Positions 41,677 to 49,386 of a stretch of 64,000 nt of DNA are shown here, piece after piece. The stretch lies in NCBI RefSeq assembly GCF_900102535.1, contig NZ_FNBP01000002.1, positions 1 through 64,000 on the forward strand, given 5' to 3'. The notes under the pieces are model-generated. The model worked only from the letters and a program-made list of their open reading frames with translations, had not been told where the DNA came from and searched no databases. Numbering within the stretch: the first letter of the stretch is position 1; the number at the start of each line of letters is the position of its first letter. The DNA comes from Sulfitobacter delicatus (lineage in GTDB: Bacteria; Pseudomonadota; Alphaproteobacteria; Rhodobacterales; Rhodobacteraceae). A program made the position numbers and the translations under genes.

Positions 41677-42504
41677 ATGCGACATACACTGCCTTTGACA
41701 CCGCAATTCTATGTCACAGCGCCGCAGCCCTGCCCCTATCTGGAGGGGCGGATGGAGCGGAAGCTGTTCACCGCCCTGCAGGGCGACAATGCCGCGCGGC
41801 TGAATGACAGCCTGTCAAACCAAGGGTTCCGCCGGTCGCAGAACGTGCTTTACCGCCCCTCCTGCACCGATTGTGCCGCGTGTCTTTCCGCACGGATCGA
41901 TGTCTCTGCCTTTCGTCCTGGAAAGAGCCAGCGGCGCATCCTGAAGCGCAACGCCGGAATTGAGCGCCGCGCGACCTCGCCCTGGGCCACGGAAGAGCAA
42001 TACGACCTGTTCCGCACCTACCTCGACAGCCGCCATGCAGACGGCGGCATGGCGGATATGGACGTCTTTGAATTCGCAGCGATGATTGAAGAGACGCCGA
42101 TCCGCAGCCGGGTGATCGAATACACCGACCCCGAGGCCGACAATGCGCTCATCGGTGTGTGCCTGACGGATGTGCTGAGCGACGGCGTTAGCATGGTCTA
42201 TTCCTTCTACGACCCGGATCGCCCCCAGCATGGTCTGGGCAACTACATGATCCTCGACCATATCGAGATCGCCCGCGCCGCCGGTCTGCCTTACGTCTAT
42301 CTCGGCTACTGGGTGCCGGGCAGCCAGAAAATGGGTTACAAGGCCAAGTTCTCGGGGCTTGAGGTCTATATGGGCGGCGCTTGGCAGAAGATGCGGGATC
42401 CTGAGAATTTTGTGCCCGATCAACATCCCCTCAGCACCGACCCGATTGCCGAGCAGGTCGCAAATATTACCCTGCCGGATGTGACCCCTGGCCCGCGCAG
42501 TTAG
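41677..42504 (+). CDS. bpt: Bpt-type aspartate/glutamate leucyltransferase
   Basis: A 275-residue aminoacyl-tRNA-protein transferase of the Ate/Bpt family. It adds leucine to proteins with N-terminal Asp or Glu, tagging them for ClpS/ClpAP degradation. The N-terminal cysteine-rich segment CPYLEGR and [16 protein letters not shown] is typical. The C-terminal GNAT-like part has [25 protein letters not shown] and [15 protein letters not shown]. Bacterial proteins of this length are usually Bpt, although many databases call them arginyltransferases. Confidence 0.9.
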   Translation: MRHTLPLTPQFYVTAPQPCPYLEGRMERKLFTALQGDNAARLNDSLSNQGFRRSQNVLYRPSCTDCAACLSARIDVSAFRPGKSQRRILKRNAGIERRATSPWATEEQYDLFRTYLDSRHADGGMADMDVFEFAAMIEETPIRSRVIEYTDPEADNALIGVCLTDVLSDGVSMVYSFYDPDRPQHGLGNYMILDHIEIARAAGLPYVYLGYWVPGSQKMGYKAKFSGLEVYMGGAWQKMRDPENFVPDQHPLSTDPIAEQVANITLPDVTPGPRS

Positions 42505-42716
42505 GCTATCTACCCTGCTTCATGGCCAAATTCGCCCCACTAGCCATTGAAAAAATGCGGCAAAGCGGAAAAATCTTTCTGAAAATATCGCCGTAGCAAG
42601 ATAATTCGCAACAAAAGGCAATCGCGAGATGCCATTCACGCATCTTTTTCGCGATTTCCCTGTTGACGCCCCCCGGCCACGCTCATAATCTCACGCCACG
42701 CTGAAAGGACCCAGAC

Positions 42717-42764
42717 ATGACAGATCTAGTCATTATTGTAGGACACACGCGCATGGGCCGGTAA
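42717..42764 (+). CDS. ilv leader peptide
   Basis: A 15-codon frame, MTDLVIIVGHTRMGR, lies ahead of ilvB. It has five branched-chain codons in a row: CTA GTC ATT ATT GTA (42726-42740). GAAAGGA precedes the ATG. Such a run is the mark of ribosome-mediated attenuation of branched-chain amino acid genes. A terminator hairpin follows at 42791-42815. It is too short for normal gene-finding. Confidence 0.85.
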   Translation: MTDLVIIVGHTRMGR

Positions 42765-42815
42765 CGGTAGACCATAATCCTTCCCATGCGCCCCCGTCAG
42801 ACCGGGGGTTTTTTT
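42749..42815 (+). promoter_or_regulatory. ilv attenuator (terminator and competing hairpin)
   Basis: The terminator is CCCCCG-TCAGAC-CGGGGG (42791-42808) followed by seven T (42809-42815). Upstream, GCGCATGGG (42749-42757, inside the leader peptide) is a perfect complement of CCCATGCGC (42783-42791), a 9-bp stem. A shorter CCGGT (42758-42762) could also pair with ACCGG (42801-42805). Whether ribosome position switches between these is inferred; the two main stems share only one base. Confidence 0.75.
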
Positions 42816-42854
42816 ATGCCAGACGCCAATAACCTGCCTTACGGAGCACTTAAG

Positions 42855-44609
42855 ATGAAACGCCAGATGACCGGAGCGAAAATGATCGTCCAAGCCCTGA
42901 TCGATCAGGGTGTGGACACCGTCTTTGGATATCCCGGTGGCGCGGTGCTACCGATCTATGACGAAGTCTTTCAGCAAAACTCGATCAAACACGTGCTGGT
43001 GCGCCACGAACAAGGCGCCGTGCATGCCGCCGAAGGCTATGCCCGCGCGACCGGCAAGCCGGGCGTTGTGCTGGTGACTTCGGGCCCCGGGGCCACAAAT
43101 GCGGTGACTGGCTTGACCGATGCGCTGCTCGACTCGATTCCGCTGGTGGTGCTGACAGGTCAGGTGCCAACCTTCATGATCGGCTCTGACGCCTTCCAAG
43201 AGGCCGACACCGTGGGCATCACCCGCCCCTGCACCAAACACAACTGGCTGGTGAAGGAGACCGACAACCTCGGCCCTGTGCTCCACGAAGCCTTCCATGT
43301 CGCCACCCATGGCCGTCCCGGCCCGGTGCTGATCGACATTCCCAAGGACGTGCAATTCGCCACCGGTCAATACGAGTCTCCCAAACCCTCCACCTCGCGC
43401 TACCAGCCGCAGGTAAAGGGCGATATGACCGAGATCACCGAACTGGTGGCTGCAATGGAGACGGCCAAACGTCCGATCTTCTACACCGGCGGCGGCGTCA
43501 TCAACTCCGGCCCGGCGGCGAGCCAGCTGCTGCGCGAGTTGGTCGATGCGACGGGTTTTCCCATCACCTCAACGCTGATGGGCCTCGGCGCCTACCCGGC
43601 CTCGGGCGAGAAATGGCTGGGCATGTTGGGGATGCACGGGCTCTATGAAGCCAATATGGCGATGCATGACTGCGATCTGATGATCAACATCGGTGCGCGC
43701 TTTGACGACCGGATCACTGGCGTCATCGACAGCTTCAGCCCCAAATCCACCAAAGCGCATATCGACATTGATCCCTCGTCGATCAACAAGGTGATCCGCA
43801 TCGACATCCCGATCGTCGGCGATGTGGCCCATGTGCTCGAAGACCTGTTGAAGGTCTGGAAATCGCGTGGCCGCAAGACCAACAGCGAGGCTGTTGCCAA
43901 ATGGTGGAAGCAGATCGAAGAATGGCGCGCTAAGGACTGTTTGAAGTTCACCCAGTCCGGCAAAATCATCAAACCGCAATACGCCCTGTCGCGGCTCGAA
44001 GCGCTGACCAAAGGCCATGACCGCTACATCACCACCGAGGTTGGCCAGCACCAGATGTGGGCCGCGCAATACCTCGGCTTTGAGGAGCCGAACCGTTGGA
44101 TGACCTCTGGTGGCTTGGGCACCATGGGCTACGGCTTCCCAGCCTCTATCGGCGTGCAGATGGCGCATCCTGAGGCGCTGGTGATCAACGTCGCAGGCGA
44201 AGCATCCTGGCTGATGAACATGCAGGAGATGGGCACGGCGATGCAATTTGGCCTGCCGGTCAAACAGTTCATCCTCAACAACGAACGTCTTGGCATGGTG
44301 CGCCAGTGGCAGGAGCTTTTGCACGGCGAGCGCTATTCGCAAAGCTGGTCCGAAGCCTTGCCCGATTTTGTGAAACTGGCCGAAGCCTTCGGCGCTAAAG
44401 GCATCATCTGCTCAGACCCCGATGATCTGGACGACGCGATCATGGAGATGATCAACTACGACGGACCTGTGATCTTTGACTGTCTGGTCGAGAAGCATGA
44501 AAACTGCTTCCCGATGATCCCCTCGGGCAAGGCGCATAACGAGATGCTGCTGCCCGGCGATCATGAAACCCAAGGCGTGATCGATTCCAAAGGGTCGGTG
44601 CTGGTGTGA
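42855..44609 (+). CDS. ilvB: Acetolactate synthase large (catalytic) subunit
   Basis: A 584-residue thiamine-diphosphate enzyme catalysing the first common step of valine, leucine and isoleucine synthesis. Visible are GYPGGAVLPIYDE (N-terminal ThDP half), the catalytic Glu in VRHEQGAVHAAEGYARAT, a central FAD-type domain, and a C-terminal ThDP-binding segment near GEASWLMNMQEM. The ATG at 42855 has GGAG upstream and is the usual family start. The ATG at 42816 follows directly on the terminator T run and was rejected. It is preceded by the leader peptide and attenuator and followed by ilvN. Confidence 0.95.
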   Translation: MKRQMTGAKMIVQALIDQGVDTVFGYPGGAVLPIYDEVFQQNSIKHVLVRHEQGAVHAAEGYARATGKPGVVLVTSGPGATNAVTGLTDALLDSIPLVVLTGQVPTFMIGSDAFQEADTVGITRPCTKHNWLVKETDNLGPVLHEAFHVATHGRPGPVLIDIPKDVQFATGQYESPKPSTSRYQPQVKGDMTEITELVAAMETAKRPIFYTGGGVINSGPAASQLLRELVDATGFPITSTLMGLGAYPASGEKWLGMLGMHGLYEANMAMHDCDLMINIGARFDDRITGVIDSFSPKSTKAHIDIDPSSINKVIRIDIPIVGDVAHVLEDLLKVWKSRGRKTNSEAVAKWWKQIEEWRAKDCLKFTQSGKIIKPQYALSRLEALTKGHDRYITTEVGQHQMWAAQYLGFEEPNRWMTSGGLGTMGYGFPASIGVQMAHPEALVINVAGEASWLMNMQEMGTAMQFGLPVKQFILNNERLGMVRQWQELLHGERYSQSWSEALPDFVKLAEAFGAKGIICSDPDDLDDAIMEMINYDGPVIFDCLVEKHENCFPMIPSGKAHNEMLLPGDHETQGVIDSKGSVLV

Positions 44610-44610
44610 T

Positions 44611-44656
44611 CCGTTTTCTTTCAAAGAAAACGGAACGGAATTTTTGAAAAATTCCG
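44611..44656. repeat. Pair of perfect hairpins between ilvB and ilvN
   Basis: CCGTTTTCTTT-C-AAAGAAAACGG (44611-44633) is an 11-bp stem with a one-base loop. CGGAATTTTT-G-AAAAATTCCG (44636-44656) is a 10-bp stem with a one-base loop. They lie just after the ilvB stop and may shape mRNA processing or relative stability of the two cistrons. The pattern resembles intergenic palindromes known in Rhodobacterales. Confidence 0.7.
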
Positions 44657-44680
44657 GCAAGAGATGAGAAGGACAAAGAC

Positions 44681-45241
44681 ATGGCAGCATTGAAGATCAA
44701 AAAAGGCGCGACCTCCCACTCCGCCTATAACCTACGACCCAATTTCTCTGATGTGATTGAAAAGCACACGCTTGCGGTCTTGGTCGAGAACGAACCCGGC
44801 GCCCTAGCACGGGTAATCGGCCTATTCTCAGGACGGGGCTATAACATCGACAGTCTGACCGTGGCCGAGGTCGACCACACCGGCCACCTGTCGCGCATCA
44901 CCATCGTGACCAGCGGCACGCCTCAGGTAATTGAGCAGATCAAAGCACAGGTGGGCCGCATTGTCCCGGTGCATGAAGTGCATGACTTGACGGTCGAAGG
45001 TGCGAGCGTTGAGCGTGAATTGGCGATGTTCAAAGTGGTCGGCAAAGGCGAGCAGCGCGTAGAAGCTCTCCGCCTGGCCGACATTTTCCGCGCCAATGTC
45101 GTCGACAGCACGCTGGAAAGCTTCGTTTTTGAGATCACCGGCGCGCCAGAGAAAATCGATGCTTTCGCGGACCTGATGCGGCCTTTGGGGCTAGTAGAAG
45201 TGGCCCGCACCGGGGTCGCAGCACTGGCGCGCGGGGCCTAA
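44681..45241 (+). CDS. ilvN: Acetolactate synthase small (regulatory) subunit
   Basis: A 186-residue regulatory subunit giving valine feedback inhibition. It has an N-terminal ACT domain (about 26-98, HTLAVLVENEPGALARVIGLFSGRGYNIDSLTVAEV) and a C-terminal ACT-like half (about 110-186). The 20-residue lysine-rich extension at the start is common in alphaproteobacteria. The length is closer to IlvH (about 163) than to short IlvN (about 96). AAGGA precedes the ATG. Confidence 0.93.
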   Translation: MAALKIKKGATSHSAYNLRPNFSDVIEKHTLAVLVENEPGALARVIGLFSGRGYNIDSLTVAEVDHTGHLSRITIVTSGTPQVIEQIKAQVGRIVPVHEVHDLTVEGASVERELAMFKVVGKGEQRVEALRLADIFRANVVDSTLESFVFEITGAPEKIDAFADLMRPLGLVEVARTGVAALARGA

Positions 45242-45260
45242 ACCCCGGGCGCCTGCGCGT

Positions 45261-45629
45261 TCAGGCTTTCCGCATAGAGGAAAGAAAGCGCGGAGCAGTT
45301 GCACGGGGCGTAAAATGGATGATTTGCGCGCTCTCGGGCGCAGCATCTTCCTGAACGTCCTCTACGGCAGAGAGCTTGCCCCCCATCTCGCGCCGGAGCG
45401 CTTCGGGAAGCGCGTCGCCAACTTTCTCCTGCAACACCCGGGGGTTACCGGCGATACGCAATCGGCGGTGAACTGAGATGTCGAACTGAACCATATCGCC
45501 TGTGTCAAAAAAGCAGGCCCTTTGATGGTCCAAGGTCGGTTCTTCGTAATAGGCTAGGTCACCCTGATCTTCGCACCAGAATACAGCCTTGCCTGCGTCG
45601 TTGTCGCTCCACAGAACTACACCAATCAT
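45261..45629 (-). CDS. Hypothetical protein with PilZ-like character, uncertain
   Basis: A 122-residue soluble protein starting MIGVVLWSDNDAGKAVFWCEDQGDLAYYE, then VQFDISVHRRLRIAGNPRVLQ and an acidic C-terminal end. A longer frame to 45689 adds 20 residues with two cysteines; the 45629 start is preferred because of its conserved-looking opening and an upstream GGGGTG. The product is beta-rich by pattern. No domain can be named with confidence. Convergent with ilvN, with stops 20 bases apart. Confidence 0.6.
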   Translation of the reverse strand: MIGVVLWSDNDAGKAVFWCEDQGDLAYYEEPTLDHQRACFFDTGDMVQFDISVHRRLRIAGNPRVLQEKVGDALPEALRREMGGKLSAVEDVQEDAAPESAQIIHFTPRATAPRFLSSMRKA

Positions 45630-45849
45630 AGTACACCCCGCGTTCGCTTTAATACATTGACCTTGCCGCATAATTTCGCACAGCGACACAGGCTAAGCCG
45701 TACCGTCCGCTTGCAATTTGTGACAATTTCTATGAGGTTAGACACAGTTTAGCATCATAGTTGACGCTCTTAAGCATCAGGTCTGTGAAGATGCTTGGAT
45801 ATTTGCCCGAACCGGCCCAAACTACCGGCAAAGTTGTATGAGGTAATCG

Positions 45850-46647
45850 ATGGTCGCACCCACGCGTTCCCCGGCTGAGTTACGGAGCATGTTCGGTGCG
45901 AACCTCCGTGAACTGTCTACGCGCTACGACTCGATCTCCGAATTATCCCGCCGTTTGGGCATCAACCGCACCCAGTTCAACCGCTACCTTGCCGGCGAGA
46001 GCTTTCCCCGCCCTGACGTTCTGGCACGCATTTGTCGTTTCTTTGAAGTAGACGCGCGTGTGCTGCTGGAACCCGTTGAGCAGATCAAGATCGGGCACGA
46101 TCCGTTTAACAACGGCTACCTACGCGATTTTCTGGGCACGGGAATTCGCGATGTGCCCGAAACCGATTTCCCAAGTGGTTTTTACCGCTTCGCGCGCCGC
46201 TCCTTTCTGGACGGCGACAGGTTCGTAACCGGCCTCGTTCACGTAAGCCGTCGCCAGAACAATACGTTCCTACGCGGTTTCGAGAGCGCCAAATCTCTGC
46301 GTCTACAAGGCCTCCCGACGAACCCCGCCGTACGAGAGTATCGCGGCCTTATCTCGCGGCAGGAAAACGGGGTGTCCATCGTGGTCTCCCGCCGCAAAGC
46401 CCTCACCGGTTCGTTTAACTATCTCACCCGCGTCGCCTCGTTTGAGAATAACTTCTGGGTTGGCTATGTGACCCGCACAGCCCCCGAGAGCAGTACGGGC
46501 ACAAGGGTTACGAGGCTCACCTATGAGTACATCGGCCGTGACCCGCGTGCTGTGCTTCCCGCGGCCCGAGCCGCCGGATTTACAGAGTTCGAAGACATCT
46601 CGCCCTTTCACCGGCGGCTGCTGCAACCGGACGTGCCCTTCACCTGA
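45850..46647 (+). CDS. XRE-family transcriptional regulator
   Basis: A 265-residue regulator with an N-terminal lambda-repressor-like helix-turn-helix (about 10-66, FGANLRELSTRYDSISELSRRLGINRTQFNRYLAGESFPR). The roughly 180-residue C-terminal region has a beta-rich pattern (GFYRFARRSFLDGDRFVTGLVHVSRRQNN...) possibly binding an effector or metabolite. It is a chromosomal single gene. GAGG precedes the ATG. Target genes are not obvious from the neighbours. Confidence 0.82.
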   Translation: MVAPTRSPAELRSMFGANLRELSTRYDSISELSRRLGINRTQFNRYLAGESFPRPDVLARICRFFEVDARVLLEPVEQIKIGHDPFNNGYLRDFLGTGIRDVPETDFPSGFYRFARRSFLDGDRFVTGLVHVSRRQNNTFLRGFESAKSLRLQGLPTNPAVREYRGLISRQENGVSIVVSRRKALTGSFNYLTRVASFENNFWVGYVTRTAPESSTGTRVTRLTYEYIGRDPRAVLPAARAAGFTEFEDISPFHRRLLQPDVPFT

Positions 46648-46651
46648 AAAT

Positions 46652-48061
46652 TCAGAGCTTTGGCGGCTGGGCCTGCGGCCAACCGGTGGCACGGTGCCAG
46701 TCTTCGGCCAGTTGCAATAACCGCGCGTCACTGCCGCGCTTGCCGATCAACTGCAGTCCGAGGGGCAGACCATCCTCGCTGAACCCGGCAGGGACATTCA
46801 CCACCGGCAGCCCGATCAGACTGGCTGGCACAACGACCTGCATCCAGCGGTGGTAGCTGTCCATGACCCGACCTTCGATCTCTGTCGGGTGCTCCAGCTG
46901 AACATCAAAGGGCCAGACTTGCGCTGACGGCAGAACCAGCACATCCACCCTGTCAAACGCGGTCACGGCCGCGCGGAACCAATCGGACCGGATGCTGCTG
47001 GCGCGCTGAATGTCCGAGGCCCCATAGCCCTGCCCCCGCGCCACTTCCCACTGTGCCGCCGGTTTCAGATATTCCCGCCGCGCCGGGTCATCATAGATGG
47101 ACCCCAAAGATGCGGCGACAGCAAAGGAACGCAGAGTGGTCCAACTTTCCCACATCGCATCTGCATCAAAAGGCGCGCTAACTTCCGTCACTTCATGGCC
47201 GAGGTCTGCCATCTGCCGCAAAGCCGCTTCACTCTGCGCAAGGATACCGGCCTCACAGGGAAAGGCGCCGCCCCAATCGCCAAGCCAGCCCAGCCGCTGC
47301 CGCGGCAGATCGCCGGTCAGCGCAGCGGCCAGTCCGGCCCCGTCCCGGCTCAGTGGCAAACGCGGATCGGCACCGCGTATGACATCGCCCAAAGCCGCCA
47401 AATCGCGTGGACTGCGCGCCATCGGCCCCAAGGTGGAGAGTTGATGCATGAACAGATCGCCCGAGGGATCGCCCGGCACCGTCCCCCAAGTCGGGCGCAT
47501 CCCATAAACATTGTTCCACCCGGCCGGATTGCGCAGCGAGCCCATCATGTCGGAGCCGTCGGCCACACAAAGCATTCGCGCCGCCAGCGCCGCCGCGGCC
47601 CCGCCGGAAGAACCGCCTGACGACTGCGTTAAGTCGTAGGGGTTGCAGGTCGGCCCATGCACAGGGTTAAACGTATGACTGCCCAGCCCGAACTCCGGCG
47701 TGTTGGTCTTTCCGATGATCAACGCACCCGCTGCCCTCAAACGGGCGACCGGAATGTCATCCTGTTGCGCAATCTGACCGGCAAATAGCGGCGACCCTTG
47801 CGAGGTGGGCAACCCCTCAGCATTTGCCAAATCCTTAACTGCCATCGGTATGCCATGCAGCCAGCCCCGACATGGCGCTGCATCCGCGGCGCGTGCCTCT
47901 GCCAATAGCTCCTCCTCGTCGCGCAAAGAGACCACGGCATTCACCGCGCCATTGACCGCCTCGATCCGGGCGAGTGTCGCCCGCATCACTTCAACCACCG
48001 AGAGCCGGCCCGCCCCCAGTGCCTCGGACAGTTCCACCGCATCCCATTCAAGAAATTCCAC
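46652..48061 (-). CDS. Amidase-signature-family hydrolase
   Basis: A 469-residue amidase of the GatA/AmiE superfamily. The catalytic Ser-cisSer-Lys triad is visible: Lys in GIPMAVKDLANAEG (about 72-85) and the serines in LTQSSGGSSGGAAAALAARM (about 147-166). It starts at GTG 48061 with GAGGGGGA upstream. Without gatB/gatC nearby and with a substrate-side segment unlike GatA, it is probably a general amide hydrolase rather than the tRNA-dependent amidotransferase subunit. Confidence 0.87.
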   Translation of the reverse strand: MEFLEWDAVELSEALGAGRLSVVEVMRATLARIEAVNGAVNAVVSLRDEEELLAEARAADAAPCRGWLHGIPMAVKDLANAEGLPTSQGSPLFAGQIAQQDDIPVARLRAAGALIIGKTNTPEFGLGSHTFNPVHGPTCNPYDLTQSSGGSSGGAAAALAARMLCVADGSDMMGSLRNPAGWNNVYGMRPTWGTVPGDPSGDLFMHQLSTLGPMARSPRDLAALGDVIRGADPRLPLSRDGAGLAAALTGDLPRQRLGWLGDWGGAFPCEAGILAQSEAALRQMADLGHEVTEVSAPFDADAMWESWTTLRSFAVAASLGSIYDDPARREYLKPAAQWEVARGQGYGASDIQRASSIRSDWFRAAVTAFDRVDVLVLPSAQVWPFDVQLEHPTEIEGRVMDSYHRWMQVVVPASLIGLPVVNVPAGFSEDGLPLGLQLIGKRGSDARLLQLAEDWHRATGWPQAQPPKL

Positions 48062-48100
48062 GCCATCCCCCTCTTTTTGGCCAAAAATACTTCGGGGGGT

Positions 48101-48120
48101 CCGGGGGGCTGGCCCCCCGG
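48101..48120. repeat. GC-rich palindromic intergenic repeat
   Basis: A perfect 8-bp stem CCGGGGGG-CTGG-CCCCCCGG lies between the amidase and prfB, preceded by AAAAATACTTCGGGG. This wording is a common intergenic element in Rhodobacterales and may end transcription of prfB on the minus strand. Confidence 0.5.
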
Positions 48121-48147
48121 TTATTGCCAGAGACCGGCAGGCCCGCC

Positions 48148-49272
48148 TCAGTCCCCCTGCGCTTCGGCCCGGCTCTTGCCCGACACCGCCAGCGCGAGCG
48201 TGGCCCCCATCAACCCGTCAAGATCACCATCGAGCACGCCTTTGGTGTCCGACGTCTCATAATTCGTGCGCAGGTCTTTCACCATTTGGTAAGGCTGCAA
48301 GACATAAGACCGGATCTGGTTGCCCCAGCCCGCGTCGCCTGCGTTTTCATGCGCCTCGTTAACCAGTGCAGAGCGCTTGTCCAACTCCATCTGATAAAGC
48401 CTGGACTTCAACGCTTTCATCGCGATATCGCGGTTCTGGTGTTGCGACTTTTCCGAAGAGGTCACGACGATCCCGGTGGGGTGGTGCGTGATCCGCACCG
48501 CCGAGTCGGTGGTGTTCACGTGCTGGCCGCCCGCGCCCGACGACCGGTAGGTGTCGATACGGATATCCGATGGGTTCACTTCGATCTCAATGTTGTCGTC
48601 GACCACCGGATAGACCTTGACCGAGGTGAACGACGTGTGGCGCTTGGCCGCGCTGTCAAAGGGCGAAATACGCACCAAACGGTGCACGCCGCTTTCGGAT
48701 TTTAACCAGCCATAGGCATTGTGCCCGGCGATCTTATAGGTCGCCGACTTGATCCCTGCCTCTTCGCCCGCGCTCTCGGCCTGAAGCTCGACCTTATAGC
48801 CCTTCTTTTCAGCCCAACGGACATACATCCGCGCCAACATGCTGGCCCAATCGCAGCTTTCCGTCCCGCCCGCGCCGGAGTTGATCTCGAGGAACGTGTC
48901 GTTGCTGTCCGCTTCGCCGTTCAGCAGCGCCTCAAGCTCTTTCTGGGCGGCCTTTCCGGCCAGCGCTCTAAGCGCGGCCTCGGCGTCGGAGATGACTTCC
49001 TCATCCCCTTCCATCTCGCCCAGCTCGATCAGCTCGATGTTGTCCGCCAGCTCTTGCTTGATGCTGTCATAGACGCCCATGGCATCGACCAGCGCCTGCC
49101 GCTCGCGCATGAGCTTCTGCGCGGCATCCGGGTTGTCCCAAAGGTTCGGGTCTTCGACGCGGGCGTTGAATTCTTCCAGCCGGTAGGGCGCGGTTTCCAC
49201 ATCCAGTCGCTGGGCCAGCAATTCCAGCGACTTGCTGATCTGGTCCGCGGTATTCTGTGCTTCTGCGCGCAT
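48148..49272 (-). CDS. prfB: Peptide chain release factor 2
   Basis: A 374-residue class I release factor reading UGA and UAA. The tripeptide anticodon-like SPF is in [14 protein letters not shown], and the peptidyl-tRNA-hydrolysis GGQ is in [15 protein letters not shown] (near 250). The coding frame is continuous from the start, so the programmed +1 frameshift at an early UGA found in E. coli is absent. Regulation of its own synthesis by that route is therefore not expected. Confidence 0.95.
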   Translation of the reverse strand: MRAEAQNTADQISKSLELLAQRLDVETAPYRLEEFNARVEDPNLWDNPDAAQKLMRERQALVDAMGVYDSIKQELADNIELIELGEMEGDEEVISDAEAALRALAGKAAQKELEALLNGEADSNDTFLEINSGAGGTESCDWASMLARMYVRWAEKKGYKVELQAESAGEEAGIKSATYKIAGHNAYGWLKSESGVHRLVRISPFDSAAKRHTSFTSVKVYPVVDDNIEIEVNPSDIRIDTYRSSGAGGQHVNTTDSAVRITHHPTGIVVTSSEKSQHQNRDIAMKALKSRLYQMELDKRSALVNEAHENAGDAGWGNQIRSYVLQPYQMVKDLRTNYETSDTKGVLDGDLDGLMGATLALAVSGKSRAEAQGD

Positions 49273-49386
49273 CGTTGCCTGCCTTTGATAAGTATTGCGG
49301 CCCCGAAAACCGGAGCCGCACGAGAGATAGACCAGCGCGCCTGTGGCGACAAGTGGGGGCGCCGCCGCAACCCGCGCTGAGGTGGG

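Noticed and set aside
42816-42818. Earlier ATG for ilvB
   Set aside because: It immediately follows the attenuator T run and has no ribosome-binding site. The ATG at 42855 has GGAG and the conserved family start.
49190-49272. Programmed frameshift in prfB
   Set aside because: The frame is continuous from the start codon with no early TGA.
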